Program-made: the position numbers and the translations under genes
Source of the DNA: Henckelia pumila
Lineage: Eukaryota; Streptophyta; Magnoliopsida; Lamiales; Gesneriaceae
Length of the DNA: 64,000 nucleotides
Reading direction: 5' to 3'
Assembly: GCF_033568475.1 (NCBI RefSeq)
Contig: NW_027331833.1
Location: 4,092,001 to 4,156,000, forward strand
Shown: one piece after another, positions 1 through 10,599 of the stretch
Layout: every line of letters starts with the position of its first letter
Position numbering within the stretch: position 1 is the stretch's first letter
The notes under the pieces: generated by a model
The model's database searches: none
Told to the model about the DNA's origin: nothing
The model's input: only the letters and a program-made list of their open reading frames with translations

Positions 1-1791
1 GAAGATAAATAAGATTTAGTGTCATTCACTCCTTGCATGTTTGTTCCTATAATCAACATGTCATCAACATATAGGCATATAATAACACCAGCATCTTTGG
101 TAAACTTAGAATAAATACATTTGTCCGCACCATTATGACTAAAGCCATGTGATAATATCACACTGTCAAATTTCTCATGTCATTGTTTAGGCGCTTGCTT
201 TAGTCCATATAAAGATTTAACCAATTTGCAAACTTTTTGTTTATTTCCAGGAAGTATAAAACCTTCTGGTTGGTCCATGTAGATCTCTTCGTCAAGTTCA
301 CCATTTAAAAATGTTGTTTTGACGTCCATTTGATGAACATGTAAATCATAAATTGATGCTAGAGCAAATAATACTCTTATAGAGGCAATTCTTGCTACAG
401 GAGCATATTTGTCAAAATAATCGACACCTTCTTCTGTCTAAATCCTTTTGCCGTAAGTCTTGCTTTGAAAGTTTGTAGAGAACCATCAATATTATATTTC
501 CTTCTAAACACCCATTTACAACCAATGGGTTTTGAATTTGGTGGTAAATCAACTAAAATCCATGTTTCATTTGCTAGAAGAGAATTCATTTCATCATTTA
601 TAGCTTCTTTCCAGAAACTGGAATCTCTTGAATCCATAGCTTCATTATATGACCTTGGATCATCTTCTATATGAAAAACAATTGGTATTTTATTCAATAT
701 TTCATCTCTGCTTCCTTCAACCAGAAAAGTTATTTCTTGTGAAGAAATAAAATCTGAACCAAAAGTCTTTTCTTTTCTTGCTCTTTGACTTCTCCTTGGT
801 TCATTAGAAGATTCAGCAGATTTTCGTTTCTTATGTGAATACAAATCAGAATTCATCGTAGTGTTTTGTGATGTATCTTCAGGAATGTTTTCATTTGATT
901 GTGGATGAATTCTAGAATCTTTAGGAAAACTTGTTTCCAAGAATTTGACATCTCTTGATTCTATTATTGTGTTATAGTTCATATCCAACAATCTATATGC
1001 TTTGGAATTCTCAGCATATCCGACAAAAACACTTTTAAGAGCTCTAGGTCCTAACTTGGTCCTTTTAGGATCTGGAACTCGATAATAGGCTAAACAGCCC
1101 CATACTCTCAAATAATTTAGATTTGGCTTCCTTCTTTTCCATACTTCATATGGAGAAGTTTTAGTTTTCTTTGATGGAATTCTATTATGAACATGACATG
1201 CTGTTAACAATGCCTCTCCCCATAGATTTGTTGGTAGTTTAGCATGTAGAAGCATGGCATTGATCATGTCTACCATCGTTCTATTTTTTCTTTCCGCCAA
1301 ACCATTTTGTTGAGGAGTGTAGGGTGCACTAGTTTGATGAATTAATCCATTTTCTTCACAAAATGCAGTAAAATCGAGTGGAAAATATTCACCACCTCGA
1401 TCACTTCGTAGGATTTTAATCTTCTTGTCCAATTGATTTTCAACCAAGACTTTATAGCTTTTAAAAACATCAAATGCTTGATCTTTTGTTCTCAATAAAT
1501 AAACATGAGTAAATTTCGAATGATCATCTATAAAAGTTATAAAATATCTTTTTTCACCTCTAGTTAAATGTCCATTTAATTCACATATGTCTGTGTGTAT
1601 AAGTTCAAGCATTCAGTTGTTCTTTCATTCTTAGGAAAAGGTCTTCTAGTCATTTTCTCTTGTATGCATATTTCACATTTTCCAGAGTTATGATTTGAAC
1701 AAGAAATTAAAGCATGCTTTGACATAAATTTCATAGATTTGAAGTTAACATGGGATAATCGAGCATGCCATAAATTAAAAAGAAAACTCAA
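1..1791 (-). pseudogene. Copia A integrase and reverse transcriptase (broken pol)
   Basis: This is the polymerase half of copia A. The GAG-pre-integrase segment (1576-1791) has the HARLSH and CEIC halves of the HHCC zinc-binding motif. The integrase core (395-1612 frame) has HTDICE, DDHSKF and NGLAERKNRTM, holding the D, D and E positions. The reverse transcriptase opens with WKEAINDEM and GCKWVFRRK. After a frameshift near 420 it continues to the window edge with catalytic YVDD at 60-71. A second Trp-to-stop change (TGA, plus coordinates 180-182) lies in the reverse transcriptase. Frameshifts near 1600 and 420 and this nonsense codon make it a pseudogene. Confidence 0.92.
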
Positions 1792-3121
1792 GAATATAAG
1801 CAGAAATATTAGCTTTATTGATACTTAGTTTAAACATTCCATCACATGAGTATCCTTGTCCTACAAATACACCATTCTTAGAAATTATTAATTTCTCTGC
1901 TTCTAAAACAGCCTTCAATCCCTTTTTGCACAACAAACTTGCAGAAATCAGATTCTTTCTTACATCTGGAACGTGCAGTACATTCATCAAAATCATCTTC
2001 TTTCCGAAAGTAAACTGTAATTCAATGGTTCCCCTTCCTAGTACCATGGCAGTATCATGATTTCCCATTAAGACTTTTTCATCTTTTTCAGCAATTTCAT
2101 AGTTTTTGAATAAACTTTTCTCATTGCAAACATGAATGGTTGCACCAGAATCATACCACCAATCAATAGAGTTTTCAGTTGTTTCCATGTTGCATTCTGT
2201 TATCATACTTATTTTAAGATCAGATATCATGGCAACAATATCAGGAGGAGGGCTTGGTGGATGCTCAATAAGATTTGCATTCTTGTGTCCAACATTTTCC
2301 TCCACTTTCAATTTCTTGTAAAACCTGCATTCTTTCTTGTAATGGCCTTTCTTTCCACAAAAGTAACATGTCTTGTTGTTTTTCTTGTTGGCATAATTCT
2401 CGGTTGAAGACTCTGCAAACTTTCTTTTCTTCCCAGAATACCCATTTTTCTTAGTGCTAGACTCAACATTGTTAACCTTGGAACCAGATTCTAAAGCAAA
2501 TTTGTTCTCATGAATGCGAGTTTCCTCTTCGATTCGAACATGCTTTATAAGTTGGTCTACAGAAAATTCTTCAGAAGTGTGCAACAATTTCTTTCTGTAG
2601 CCATTCCAAGTGGCTGGCAATTTTGCAATCACAGCAGCAACTTGCAATGGCTCAGACACTTCAATTTTCAAATCCTTGAGTCTAGAAACTAAGACAAGCA
2701 ATTCATCAACTTGATCCAGAACAGGCTTATTGTGGACCATTTGAAACTCAAAAAATTTCATGCTTAAAAATCTGTCTGTACCTTGTTTTTCTGATATATA
2801 TTTGTTCTCCAATGCGCTCCAGATTTCCTGTGGGGTTTTGATTGAACGAAAAAGATCATACAGTCTATCCGATAAGGCATTCAAAATATATCCTCTGCAG
2901 CGTACTTCATCAGATTCTCTTTTCTTACGAGATGCTTTGATCGCATTGGTATCTTTATCAGTTGAAGCAGGAACAGCGGGCAGATCTTGACTTAGTAGAT
3001 ATGCGACTCCCAATTCGGTGAGTAGGAAGAACAATTTGTCCTTTCAACGAGTAAAGTTAGTCCCATCGAAATGGTCCAACTTGAATGCATCAAAAACAGA
3101 TTTCGATCCAGTGGCTTCCAT
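1775..3121 (-). pseudogene. Copia A gag with zinc knuckle and protease start
   Basis: This encodes the capsid-like Gag (UBN2-type), the nucleocapsid zinc knuckle and the aspartic protease of the copia polyprotein. The natural start is the ATG at 3121-3119. The frame then runs 25 codons to an in-frame TGA where the family has Trp, and is open from there to 1775. Visible motifs in order are the Gag region, a CCHC knuckle CYFCGKKGHYKKEC, and the protease active-site motif DSGATIHVC. A frameshift near 1780 separates this from the GAG-pre-integrase part. The damage argues that the protein is not made; the assignment itself is clear. Confidence 0.9.
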
Positions 3122-3142
3122 TGAAAGGAAAAAATTCGTAAT

Positions 3143-3156
3143 AATATTTCCTTAAG
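3143..3156 (-). other. Candidate self-complementary primer-binding site, copia A
   Basis: The segment begins 2 nt after the LTR end and reads CTTAAGGAAATATT on the minus strand. It is an exact 14-nt reverse complement of AATATTTCCTTAAG inside the LTR (plus coordinates 3213-3226). No TGGTATCAGAGC tRNA-Met site is present. Priming from the element's own RNA is inferred. Confidence 0.6.
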
Positions 3157-3158
3157 AT

Positions 3159-3597
3159 TGTTGAAATAAGTTTTCAGAATATGATATTTGTCCCGAGCGT
3201 GTATTCACTGTCCTTAAGGAAATATTGCCCCCACTATGTTGCTGCTGGAATAATAGCAATTTTCCTCCAGGATGCTCGAACAAGACCATAATTTATAAAC
3301 AGCAAATCTATAAATTCCCCCAAAACAAATAGAGAATGAAAGTTGATTGCTATGGAAACGAATCAAAAGAAATGGAATTCTTATTTCTATCTGAGACCAT
3401 TGACTGATATTTATAATATATACACAACCTTTGAGAAAGGATGTGACTTTCCAGGAAGATATCCACTTGGAACAGACACCCTTTCAATTCACAAGTTTGC
3501 ACCACTTCGTTCAGACTAGTAGGCACCTTTCCAACTCATAAAGTTGCACCACTTGATTCACAGATTTATGATATAGTATTAGTAACTATTTTCAACA
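3159..3597 (-). repeat. 5' LTR of copia copy A
   Basis: On the minus strand the segment begins TGTTGAA and ends TTCAACA, the canonical TG...CA with short terminal inverted repeats. It lies immediately upstream of the gag start at 3121. The partner LTR is outside the window, so identity cannot be checked and the ends rest on motif and position only. Confidence 0.75.
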
Positions 3598-3679
3598 TAT
3601 CTCATCGTTGTCTTGTACATGACACAACTCGCTTGGTTTAAATTTTGATTGAAACACGCTACAATTGATGTACTTGACT

Positions 3680-4176
3680 TAATGTTTGGGAGAACTTTTA
3701 GGAAGTACTTTTCAGTTTTTTTTTTAACAAAATTTTGTTAAAGAAAAGCTGAGAAGCGCTTTCTAGAAGCTCTCCCAAATAGGGGTGGGGAAAAATACCG
3801 AAAAACCGTACCGAAAAAATTAACGAAATTTTTGGTATCGGTATCGGTATGATAAATTTTTTTTCGGTATACCGGTATATGCCGAAAATTATTTTTTAAA
3901 AAAATATATATATATGAAAATTTTCGGTATACCGAATTTTTTTCGGTATACCGACAATTTTTCGGTATACCGAATTTTTTTTGAATTCGGTATCGGTACA
4001 CGGTATAGATTTTCGTCATACCGAAAGTTCGATTTATCGAAAATTCGGTATATTCGGTATGCGGTACGGTATCGATATGAAAAAATTCCATACTGATTTT
4101 TTCGCTACGATATACGGTATCCGATTTTCGGTACGGTATACCGTACCGACCGACCCCTACTCCCAAACACTACCTT
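3680..4176. mobile_element. Fold-back MITE that received another MITE
   Basis: The left arm beginning ATGTTTGGGAGAACTTTTAG near 3682 is an imperfect inverted copy of the right flank ending AGAAGCTCTCCCAAA plus CACTA near 4172. The right arm is interrupted by the 380-bp hAT-type element at 3780-4159. A related right arm without the insertion occurs at 6460-6486. No clear target duplication was seen, so the ends are approximate. Confidence 0.5.
3780..4159. mobile_element. hAT-type MITE with 8-bp target duplication
   Basis: The ends are TAGGGGT and ACCCCTA and the interior consists of repeated CGGTATACCG-like motifs on both strands. It is flanked by exact 8-bp direct repeats CTCCCAAA at 3772-3779 and 4160-4167, the size made by hAT transposases. 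Apparent reading frames here (such as 3738-4166, minus) are by-products of the motif repetition, and no transposase is present. Confidence 0.85.
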
Positions 4177-4847
4177 ATCGAGTTTTGAATTATTGTTCTT
4201 GGATATTGGTCCCTTTTAGTTTTTTCACGTTCCAAAATTACAATTTCTCATATTCCTAAATCTTACCCCTTAAAAGGATGTGAAGGATATGTTTCTTTAC
4301 CAAAAGGGTAAGAAATGTAATTTCATTTCCCTCGGATGGAATTTGGACGCATAAACATGTTTTCATTTTTCAAGAGGTCATTGTAGACTTTTCAAAAAAT
4401 AAAAAAGAAAAGAAAAAAAAATTGACGTCTTGTTAGGCTTTGAGAATTGGCCTGTATAGTTAATGACAATTGGCGCCTATGTGGCTATGTTTATGTAGCT
4501 CATCAGGTTGGGCTAATTGGCGTCCTGTTAAGACCAATCCAATCTCAGTGGGCTTAATCATATTAGGCCCGACCTTTGGGCTTCCATGTGGGTCTCTTTC
4601 CTATGTGAGGTAACAAGATATGTATCAGTTCGTGGGGAAGATTATTAACCAATCGGAAACAAGATACGAAAAGTTCAATCGAAAAAGCACAAAACTTCCA
4701 TCATACCATATCACAGTTAATTTCGTAATTAATTTTGTGAGATATATTTTTTATTCATAAAATTTATGAAAAAATAATATTTTTTATTAAGTTTTTTATG
4801 AGATGATCTCACCTAGCTATATCAAATAAGTCCACTCGATCTATGAA
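4177..4847. other. Intergenic stretch, nothing assigned
   Basis: AT-rich DNA with no coding frame, terminal repeats or RNA gene that I could support. The part from about 4440 to 4620 is less AT-rich and contains GGGCTTAAT and TTGGGC words, but I could not assign it. Confidence 0.5.
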
Positions 4848-5049
4848 CCCGTTTGGATTTCATAGATATTTTTTAAAAAAAATGTTTTTTTAAGCTATAA
4901 TTTTTTGCTATTGAAAAAGCTTTAAATTTAACTTTAAAAAGTGTTTTTTATTAAGTACTTAAATGACCACCCAAACACCTTATAAACTAAAAAAAACACT
5001 TTTTTTAAAAAAAAATGCTCTTTTGGTTTGGCTTTTGATACCAAACGGA
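4848..5049. mobile_element. hAT-like MITE, CCGTTTGG family, copy 1
   Basis: The left end CCCGTTTGGATTT is mirrored by ...ACCAAACGGAG at the right end. The interior holds runs of AAGTGTTTTT and its complement. The same family recurs at 30401-30592. The target duplication is not clean (CTAT on both sides). Confidence 0.65.
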
Positions 5050-5484
5050 GCCTATATCTAAAGTGAAAAATAATATTTTTACCATAAGAAGTAATATTTT
5101 TTACAAGAAGGGTACGATAGAATGTTTATCTCACAAAATTGAACCGTAAGGCAGACTCGTACAAGTTTTTGTGTTATTTTCTATGCTACAAATTTATTTT
5201 TTATTGTAAATATGAACTAGTTAGATCTATCTCACGAGTATAAATCTGTGAGACTGTTTCACACAATACATACTCAATTAAAGACAAAAAAAGGTCAATG
5301 TCATTCTCACAACTAAAATAAAAATAAATATCGTAGCCCAACTACTTTTCATTAGGCTTTTAAGGAGAGTTGGCAAATCTATAGTTTGCGAAATAATATA
5401 GAATAATTGCAATTTGGGTAATTTATATTTGATTTTTTTCGATTTTAATAATTTATATCGTTATATTTTAGTTTGTGTTCGTTG
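5050..5484. other. AT-rich stretch, nothing assigned
   Basis: Runs of short AT words and several direct TCTCACA/TGTGAGA words were seen. No open frame or terminal repeats are convincing. Confidence 0.45.
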
Positions 5485-6089
5485 CAATGTTTTCATAATC
5501 GGACCGGTGATCGAACCGGTCTACCTTAAAAAAACGATCCAACCGGTTCGACCGTTTTAACCGGACGGTCGGACGGAAAACCGTTTATATAATATAATAT
5601 AATTAATAATATCTTTTAAATTTTAAAAATCTAAAAGATGTATATAAATAAACAAAAATATATTTATCATAGTTTAAAAAATAAATAACTATATAAATAT
5701 ATTCAAAATATTAATTATAGTTATATATGCTATATTTTTAAAAATAAATTAATTAATTAAAAAAATATAATAATAGAAAAATAATATTTTTAACGAAGTA
5801 CAAATTTCAAATAATCATGTGTATATATATAATAAAATATTAAATTAAGATTTTAAAATTTAAAAAAAACAATTTTAAAAAAAAATAAAAAAAAATTCGA
5901 AAACCAGTTCAACCGGTTTTCTGGCCGGTTCTTGGGACCGGTTCTTGGCCGGTTCTTGTCCGGTTCGACCGGTTCTTGACCGGTTCTTAGCGGTTGAACC
6001 GTTAAAATGGTTTTTAGAGGTATTCCAGACCGGACTAATGATCGGTTTCCAGTCGAACCGACCAGTCCGGTCCAGTTTTTAAATCTTTG
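5485..6089. mobile_element. MITE with repeated ACCGGTT motifs
   Basis: The left end (CAATGTTTTC...GGACCGG) and the reverse complement of the right end (CAAAGATTTA...GGACCGG) match as imperfect terminal inverted repeats. Both sub-terminal zones carry many copies of AACCGGTTC and CCGGTTCTTG. The middle (5580-5870) is almost pure A+T. The 90-residue minus-strand frame here follows the repeat and is not a gene. Confidence 0.65.
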
Positions 6090-6429
6090 TATCATAGTAT
6101 AAACACTTTCACGAAAATAAATCATGAAAGCAAATGATTAAATTTTCCAAAAGATTTATTAAATCTTAATTTTGACCACATATCTTAGGCATAATACGGA
6201 AAAACAAAAAAGGCTTTTTTAAATTTTTTTTAAAAATAAATTATATATATGTATTAGTTTTCAAACTCTATGAATTAAATTCCAAGTAATATCATCCATG
6301 AAAAAGAGTTTTAAATCAAATGTGAGTAAATTAAACGACATCAAAGGGCTCTAGCGATCAAAAGTCAAAACAATTACTGATCAACTCATTTTATTTTTCA
6401 GTTATCTATTTTATTACTTTACGAAGAAT

Positions 6430-6525
6430 AATTTTAAATCTGAAAAGTTGAGAATTTCTTCCTAGAAGCTCTCCCAAACACTACCTTATCCTTATCCTTA
6501 TCCTTATCCATTCATTCATTCATTG
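6430..6525. repeat. Isolated MITE arm followed by a short microsatellite
   Basis: The segment AGAAGCTCTCCCAAACACTA (6465-6484) matches the right arm of the fold-back MITE at 3680-4176. It runs directly into about four CCTTAT units and three to four ATTC units, up to 6525. Confidence 0.6.
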
Positions 6526-6652
6526 TCTCCTTCCCCATTTATTTTTCTATTGCATGACTTGAGTACGAGGGAGGTTAACATAACTCAACATCGAATCATA
6601 GTATCATGCACCTATTTAATGGTATAAATAATTAATTGTCGTTTATTGTATT

Positions 6653-7253
6653 GGAAATGACATATATCATTCCTGTGAAATCTCGGGATTGTTCATAACC
6701 CCTATGAAAGTTTTTTTAGCTAGTAGCCTCTGTGATTCTTGATCTGTAGCATAGCCACTCATTCTGGCTAAAAAATAACTAAATTGTCCTTAAATAAATT
6801 TTATAAACTCTTTTATCACTCTTTATTGAAAATTTAAATTAAAATATCAATGCATTAACTTATATTTTCAATTAAGTTTATTTCTAATTATTTTAATTAA
6901 TTTAAATATTAAATTTTATTTAAAAAATAATCAAACTTATTGCCTAATTTAATGTAATAATACAATTTACTGTTAAAATATATTTAGCGTATAAAAATAT
7001 TAAGATAAAATAATTATATATAATTTTCATAGTTATTTAACTATAATTTGATTATTTTATTCAATTAAATGTAGAATTATAAAATAAAATTAATTTAATT
7101 ATTTATTTAAGTAGGGGTATTTTTGTCATTTTTTAATTGGAAGAGGTGTATGCTACAGATCTTCAATCACGGGATATTATTAACTCAAAAAACTTTTATA
7201 TGAATTCATCAGCAAATCCGAGATTTCATATGGGTGAAACATGCCATTTTTCA
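6653..7253. mobile_element. Mutator-type MITE with long terminal inverted repeats
   Basis: Imperfect terminal inverted repeats of about 100 bp or more: both ends carry GAAATCTCGG about 25 bp in, and GATCTGTAGCATA further in. The interior is AT-rich and non-coding. Direct repeats TTTATTGTATT (11 bp) at 6642-6652 and 7254-7264 flank it exactly. The Mutator assignment rests on long inverted repeats plus a 9-11 bp duplication. Confidence 0.75.
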
Positions 7254-7264
7254 TTTATTGTATT

Positions 7265-7956
7265 AATTAGGAAGCCAAATAAAATATGATATAATCTATG
7301 GTTGTGTTTGAAGGAATGATTTGAAATTTATGAATTTAAATATATTTTCATTAGGTACATAACTTGTACAAAAGAAATTTAAATTCATTTCATGATTTGT
7401 TGCGTATAATGGATTTCAAATACTTAGAATAGTGAAGAGATATTTGAACTTCATAGTGATTATTGTAATGATAGTGTAAAAAATAGTCATGGATTTAAAT
7501 TTCCTCAATTTATCTTATTTAAAAATGAAAATAAAGTCTGATAATCCATGAGTAATGAGTGAGTCCATCACATGCTTAGTCTCAATTTGAGTTCACAGCC
7601 GAGAAACCAAGGTTAGGATCTAGCTCTAGGGGGTAAGGTAGGTCCATGAGGTTAGGTGGTGGAGGAAAGACATACTGGAGTTGGAGTTGTGTCAATAGTA
7701 TCCAAGAGATGTGTTAAAGAGACAAAGATGAACTTGGGAGTTAGGAAGTCGTCGAGGATGTGCTAAGGAGCTAAGGATGACCTAGGAGTTGGAGAGCAGA
7801 GGAGGAGGGAAGGTGAAGAGATGCTAAAGAGGTGGGATAAGCCAAGAACTTGAGGATGACAATGATATAGGAGAGTAGCTAGGGTAGAGCCTCCCTGAGA
7901 TGGGCGAGCCCTTAGCCTCAGCTTCGTCTCAAGAGCGAGGTCTCTTAGCTTCAATC
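7265..7956. other. Unassigned stretch with purine-rich imperfect repeats
   Basis: 7265-7560 is AT-rich and unassigned. 7600-7930 is unusually G-rich on the plus strand. It contains an imperfect repeat of about 58 bp (GATGTGTTAAAGAGAC and GATGTGCTAAGGAGCT, each followed by AAGATGA or AAGGATGA and GGAGTT). No protein family was recognised. Confidence 0.5.
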
Positions 7957-8786
7957 TGTTGGAAATTTGGGTTGTGTACCCATTTAAAATCGATAAAATA
8001 TTTGTGATGAAATTATTTCTCGATTACCAATTAGAGTGAATGAGAAATTAATCAAGTGTTCACAAATAATTGTTCGGACTTTATCGAATGAAAAGATTGA
8101 ATAGAAAAATATTATATATTATATACTATATAATATATAATATTAAAATAAAAAGAAATGAGAAATGCGACAAGTAGCAAAAAAAAGTGAAAAAGGGTGC
8201 CACCGATAACTCTTTGAAAACAAACTAGTTTAGTTTGTTAATTTAAATTGAATTTGAATTCAACATTCAAATTTGAATTTGAAAATTTCAATTGATATTG
8301 GTTCATACGGCCGAATGGTTGTGAGTAAGAGGTAGTTATGCTTGACATCTTTTGGTAAAAAGATGTGTATCATTTGAAGTGATGCATTTTTTATTTATGA
8401 ATTTTCAGTCTCTATAAATACATCCCATTTGGAATGAAAAAAATGTTAGAAACATTGAAACTCAAAAAATACTCTGATTTTTTTGTCCATACATATTGCT
8501 GCATATCAGATTTTGTTCAGCATTTTCATAAAGTTCAAAAATATTTTGAAGTTCGTAGGAATTTGTAATTTGAAGTTCTCCTATTACAAAATGAAAGTCG
8601 TATCCTGGGAGACGATTGTCATATTTTATAAGCACCGTGTGTGAGGCAAATTCGTCTTAAGGACATATAGTCTAACTCTAGCCTCGACTTTAACTTTCAG
8701 TTGGTTTCGTGTTCCAGGACGTGTTGTAACATCTGTCAAGACACAAGACGAATAGTTTCAGTTTTGCACAGAATCCAAACCCAACA
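7957..8786 (+). repeat. 5' LTR of copia copy B
   Basis: The segment starts TGTTGGAAATTTGGG and ends CCAAACCCAACA, giving TG...CA with inverted TGTTGG/CCAACA. A TATA-like TCTATAAATA lies at about 8411-8420, where a promoter would be expected. The gag remnant follows within 100 bp. The second LTR was not found. Confidence 0.75.
8648..8661 (+). other. LTR segment complementary to the primer site, copia B
   Basis: AAATTCGTCTTAAG, followed by GACA as in copy A, pairs exactly with 8789-8802. It lies about 230 nt downstream of the TATA-like box, so it would be inside the transcript rather than at its 5' tip, unlike the Tf1 precedent. Confidence 0.6.
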
Positions 8787-8788
8787 AT

Positions 8789-8802
8789 CTTAAGACGAAT
8801 TT
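8789..8802 (+). other. Candidate self-complementary primer-binding site, copia B
   Basis: CTTAAGACGAATTT begins 2 nt after the LTR end and is an exact 14-nt reverse complement of AAATTCGTCTTAAG at 8648-8661 inside the LTR. Length, 2-nt spacing and the CTTAAG start are the same as in copy A, but the rest of the sequence differs. No tRNA-Met primer site is present. Confidence 0.65.
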
Positions 8803-8819
8803 TACTGTGCATTCTGAAA

Positions 8820-9703
8820 TAGAATCTTCATATACTGACCACGTTACAGCAACCGTTCCAGTGACACATGTTGAGAAACTGGAGAAGTTTGGAGGCCCAA
8901 CTTGAAAAGATGATGTTCTATCATGTTACATTGCATCTGGTTGAGTTTCTGCATGAGAGGGCTCCACCTATATCCGAGAAGGAAATTGACGGAGGGAAAA
9001 TAATGGTTTATGAAGTATGAAACGAAATTGGTAAGTTTTTGAATTTCAAAATGGTTGATTTCAATCTGTTATAATCCAATTGCAGAAAATGCAAGTGTTA
9101 CATGATTTGCATGTTGAGAACATGCAAATAAGTGAACCAATTCAATTTGCTTCAATAATTGAGAAATTTATGCCTTTGTGGATGGATTTTTTAAAAAAAA
9201 TTTATTGAAGGCATAAACGAAAGTAAATTGGTCTCAAGGGTCTGGTTGTTTGACTGCGTATTAAAGATGACAATCGCAAGCAATCTAAACCAAAAGAGAA
9301 ATTATCCATATATGGAAGGGCTAATTTGGTTGAACCAAATTATAGCAAAGAGATTTAGTATCCTAACAAGAGCAATGTCAAAAGGTTATAAGGGAACTGT
9401 TATAATTGTGATAAGCCAAATCACATGGCCAAGAACTGTGGACGTCCAAAGAAAGACAAATTAAATCAAGTTAACATGAATGTTGCAGATCATGTCGCAA
9501 CAGGTCATGAGACAGACTATGAGATAGACTTCATTATTGATGATTTTTTATTAAAACTTGTTGGAAAAACAAGTGAAATAGTATGTCGTCAACTATATAC
9601 AGAATGTTGTATTGTTGGGACAAATTGTTGTGATACTTGTCGTTTCATTCAAAGTGAGTTTTTTAAGCTTTGTACACTTAAAACTTGTGTTTACAAGAAA
9701 TAA
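8820..9703 (+). pseudogene. Copia B gag remnant with zinc knuckle
   Basis: Pieces of a plant copia Gag can be read in shifting frames. An N-terminal VTHVEKLEKFGG stretch lies near 8865-8900, directly followed by a TGA. A middle segment ISEPIQFASIIEKFMPLW lies near 9130-9180. A CCHC knuckle with CYNCDKPNHMAKNC lies near 9390-9435, one base out of frame with its upstream part. The frame from 9425 stays open to 9703, but its C-terminal half is not recognisable. Frameshifts and stops make it non-coding. Confidence 0.8.
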
Positions 9704-10599
9704 AATCTTGAATCAAGTTTATAAGACTTTTTTTGCTTAAAATTCATGTTGTGAATTAAACTCTAGAGTTCAAGTTCAAATTTTATAAGCCATCACGCTT
9801 AATCTAAATTTACAAGACATAAAATCTTAAATTTAGAGTTCGAAGTTATAACGCTTAAATTTGGAAAACTTGGAAATTTGAACACCAATTCAATAACAAG
9901 TTAAGTGATAAATTGGAGAATACAGTATTGTCATTTGGTGACAATGTATGATCTTTGAATTCTTCATGCAATCATGCTTAAATCCAAATTTAACAAGATA
10001 TAAAATCTTGAGTTTGGATTTCTAAGTTTTAACGCTTATAATTCGAAAAGCTATGATTACCCAAATATGTGGGGGAAGCGATTGAATTTACAACATGTAT
10101 TCTCAATTTAAACCATATAAGAATAAGAAAAAACTCCTTATGAATTATAGAAATGCCACAAACATTTTTTGAAATATCTTGAAAATGTGGGGGTGTTTGG
10201 CAAATGAAAGGTCCTCATTCAAGAACAAATGGATGCATAAACCAAAATTGGTGGATTGTCTTGTATTGAATATGTCATTAATTACGGTGACAATCTAAAT
10301 TGGTGAACCATTGAAACATTGTAAAGAAATGTAAATGTTGTGAAGCATGTCGCGACAATTATCAGAATATGACTAAGACAGAATGTTCGTCGTAATAAAT
10401 GACGATGAAGTTGTAACTAGAACTCGCCCTAAATGAAATAGAGACGAATTTGAAGTTGGTTACAACAAAAAATAAGCAACAGATTCTTGACAAAAGAAAA
10501 TTTGTTGCATAAGTTGTCGCAACATGAGATAAACAAAAGTGCAAGCAATCATAGAATTGATGTTTGAATGAAATGTTCACTGTCTACGGTGATTATGAA
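9704..10599 (+). other. Degraded interior of copia B with repeated ATAAAATCTT motif
   Basis: Integrase and early reverse transcriptase would be expected here but are not recognisable. At 9690-10030 the word ACAAGA(N)ATAAAATCTT recurs about three times, each followed by a GAATCAAG- or TTTAGA-like word and then AACGCTTA-like words, an imperfect tandem repeat of roughly 130 bp. 10030-10600 shows no further structure. Confidence 0.5.

Larger units (their letters stand above)
1..3597 (-). mobile_element. Ty1/copia LTR retrotransposon, copy A, decayed and cut by the window edge
   Basis: Reading the minus strand from 3597 downwards gives LTR, gag, zinc knuckle, protease, integrase and reverse transcriptase, the Ty1/copia order. 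The frame is broken several times (in-frame TGA codons, and frameshifts near 1780, 1600 and 420), so the copy cannot make a full polyprotein. The 3' end (rest of the reverse transcriptase, RNase H and 3' LTR) lies left of base 1. It lacks the common tRNA-Met primer site and shares an unusual primer-site arrangement with copia copy B at 7957. Confidence 0.93.

Noticed and set aside
3738-4166. 142-residue minus-strand frame and overlapping plus-strand frames rich in Tyr, Arg and Phe
   Set aside because: They arise from repeated CGGTATACCG motifs of a MITE that is palindromic on both strands; there is no family resemblance.
5853-6125. 90-residue minus-strand frame with repeated TGQEPV-like words
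   Set aside because: It is the translation of the CCGGTTC repeats of the MITE at 5485-6089.
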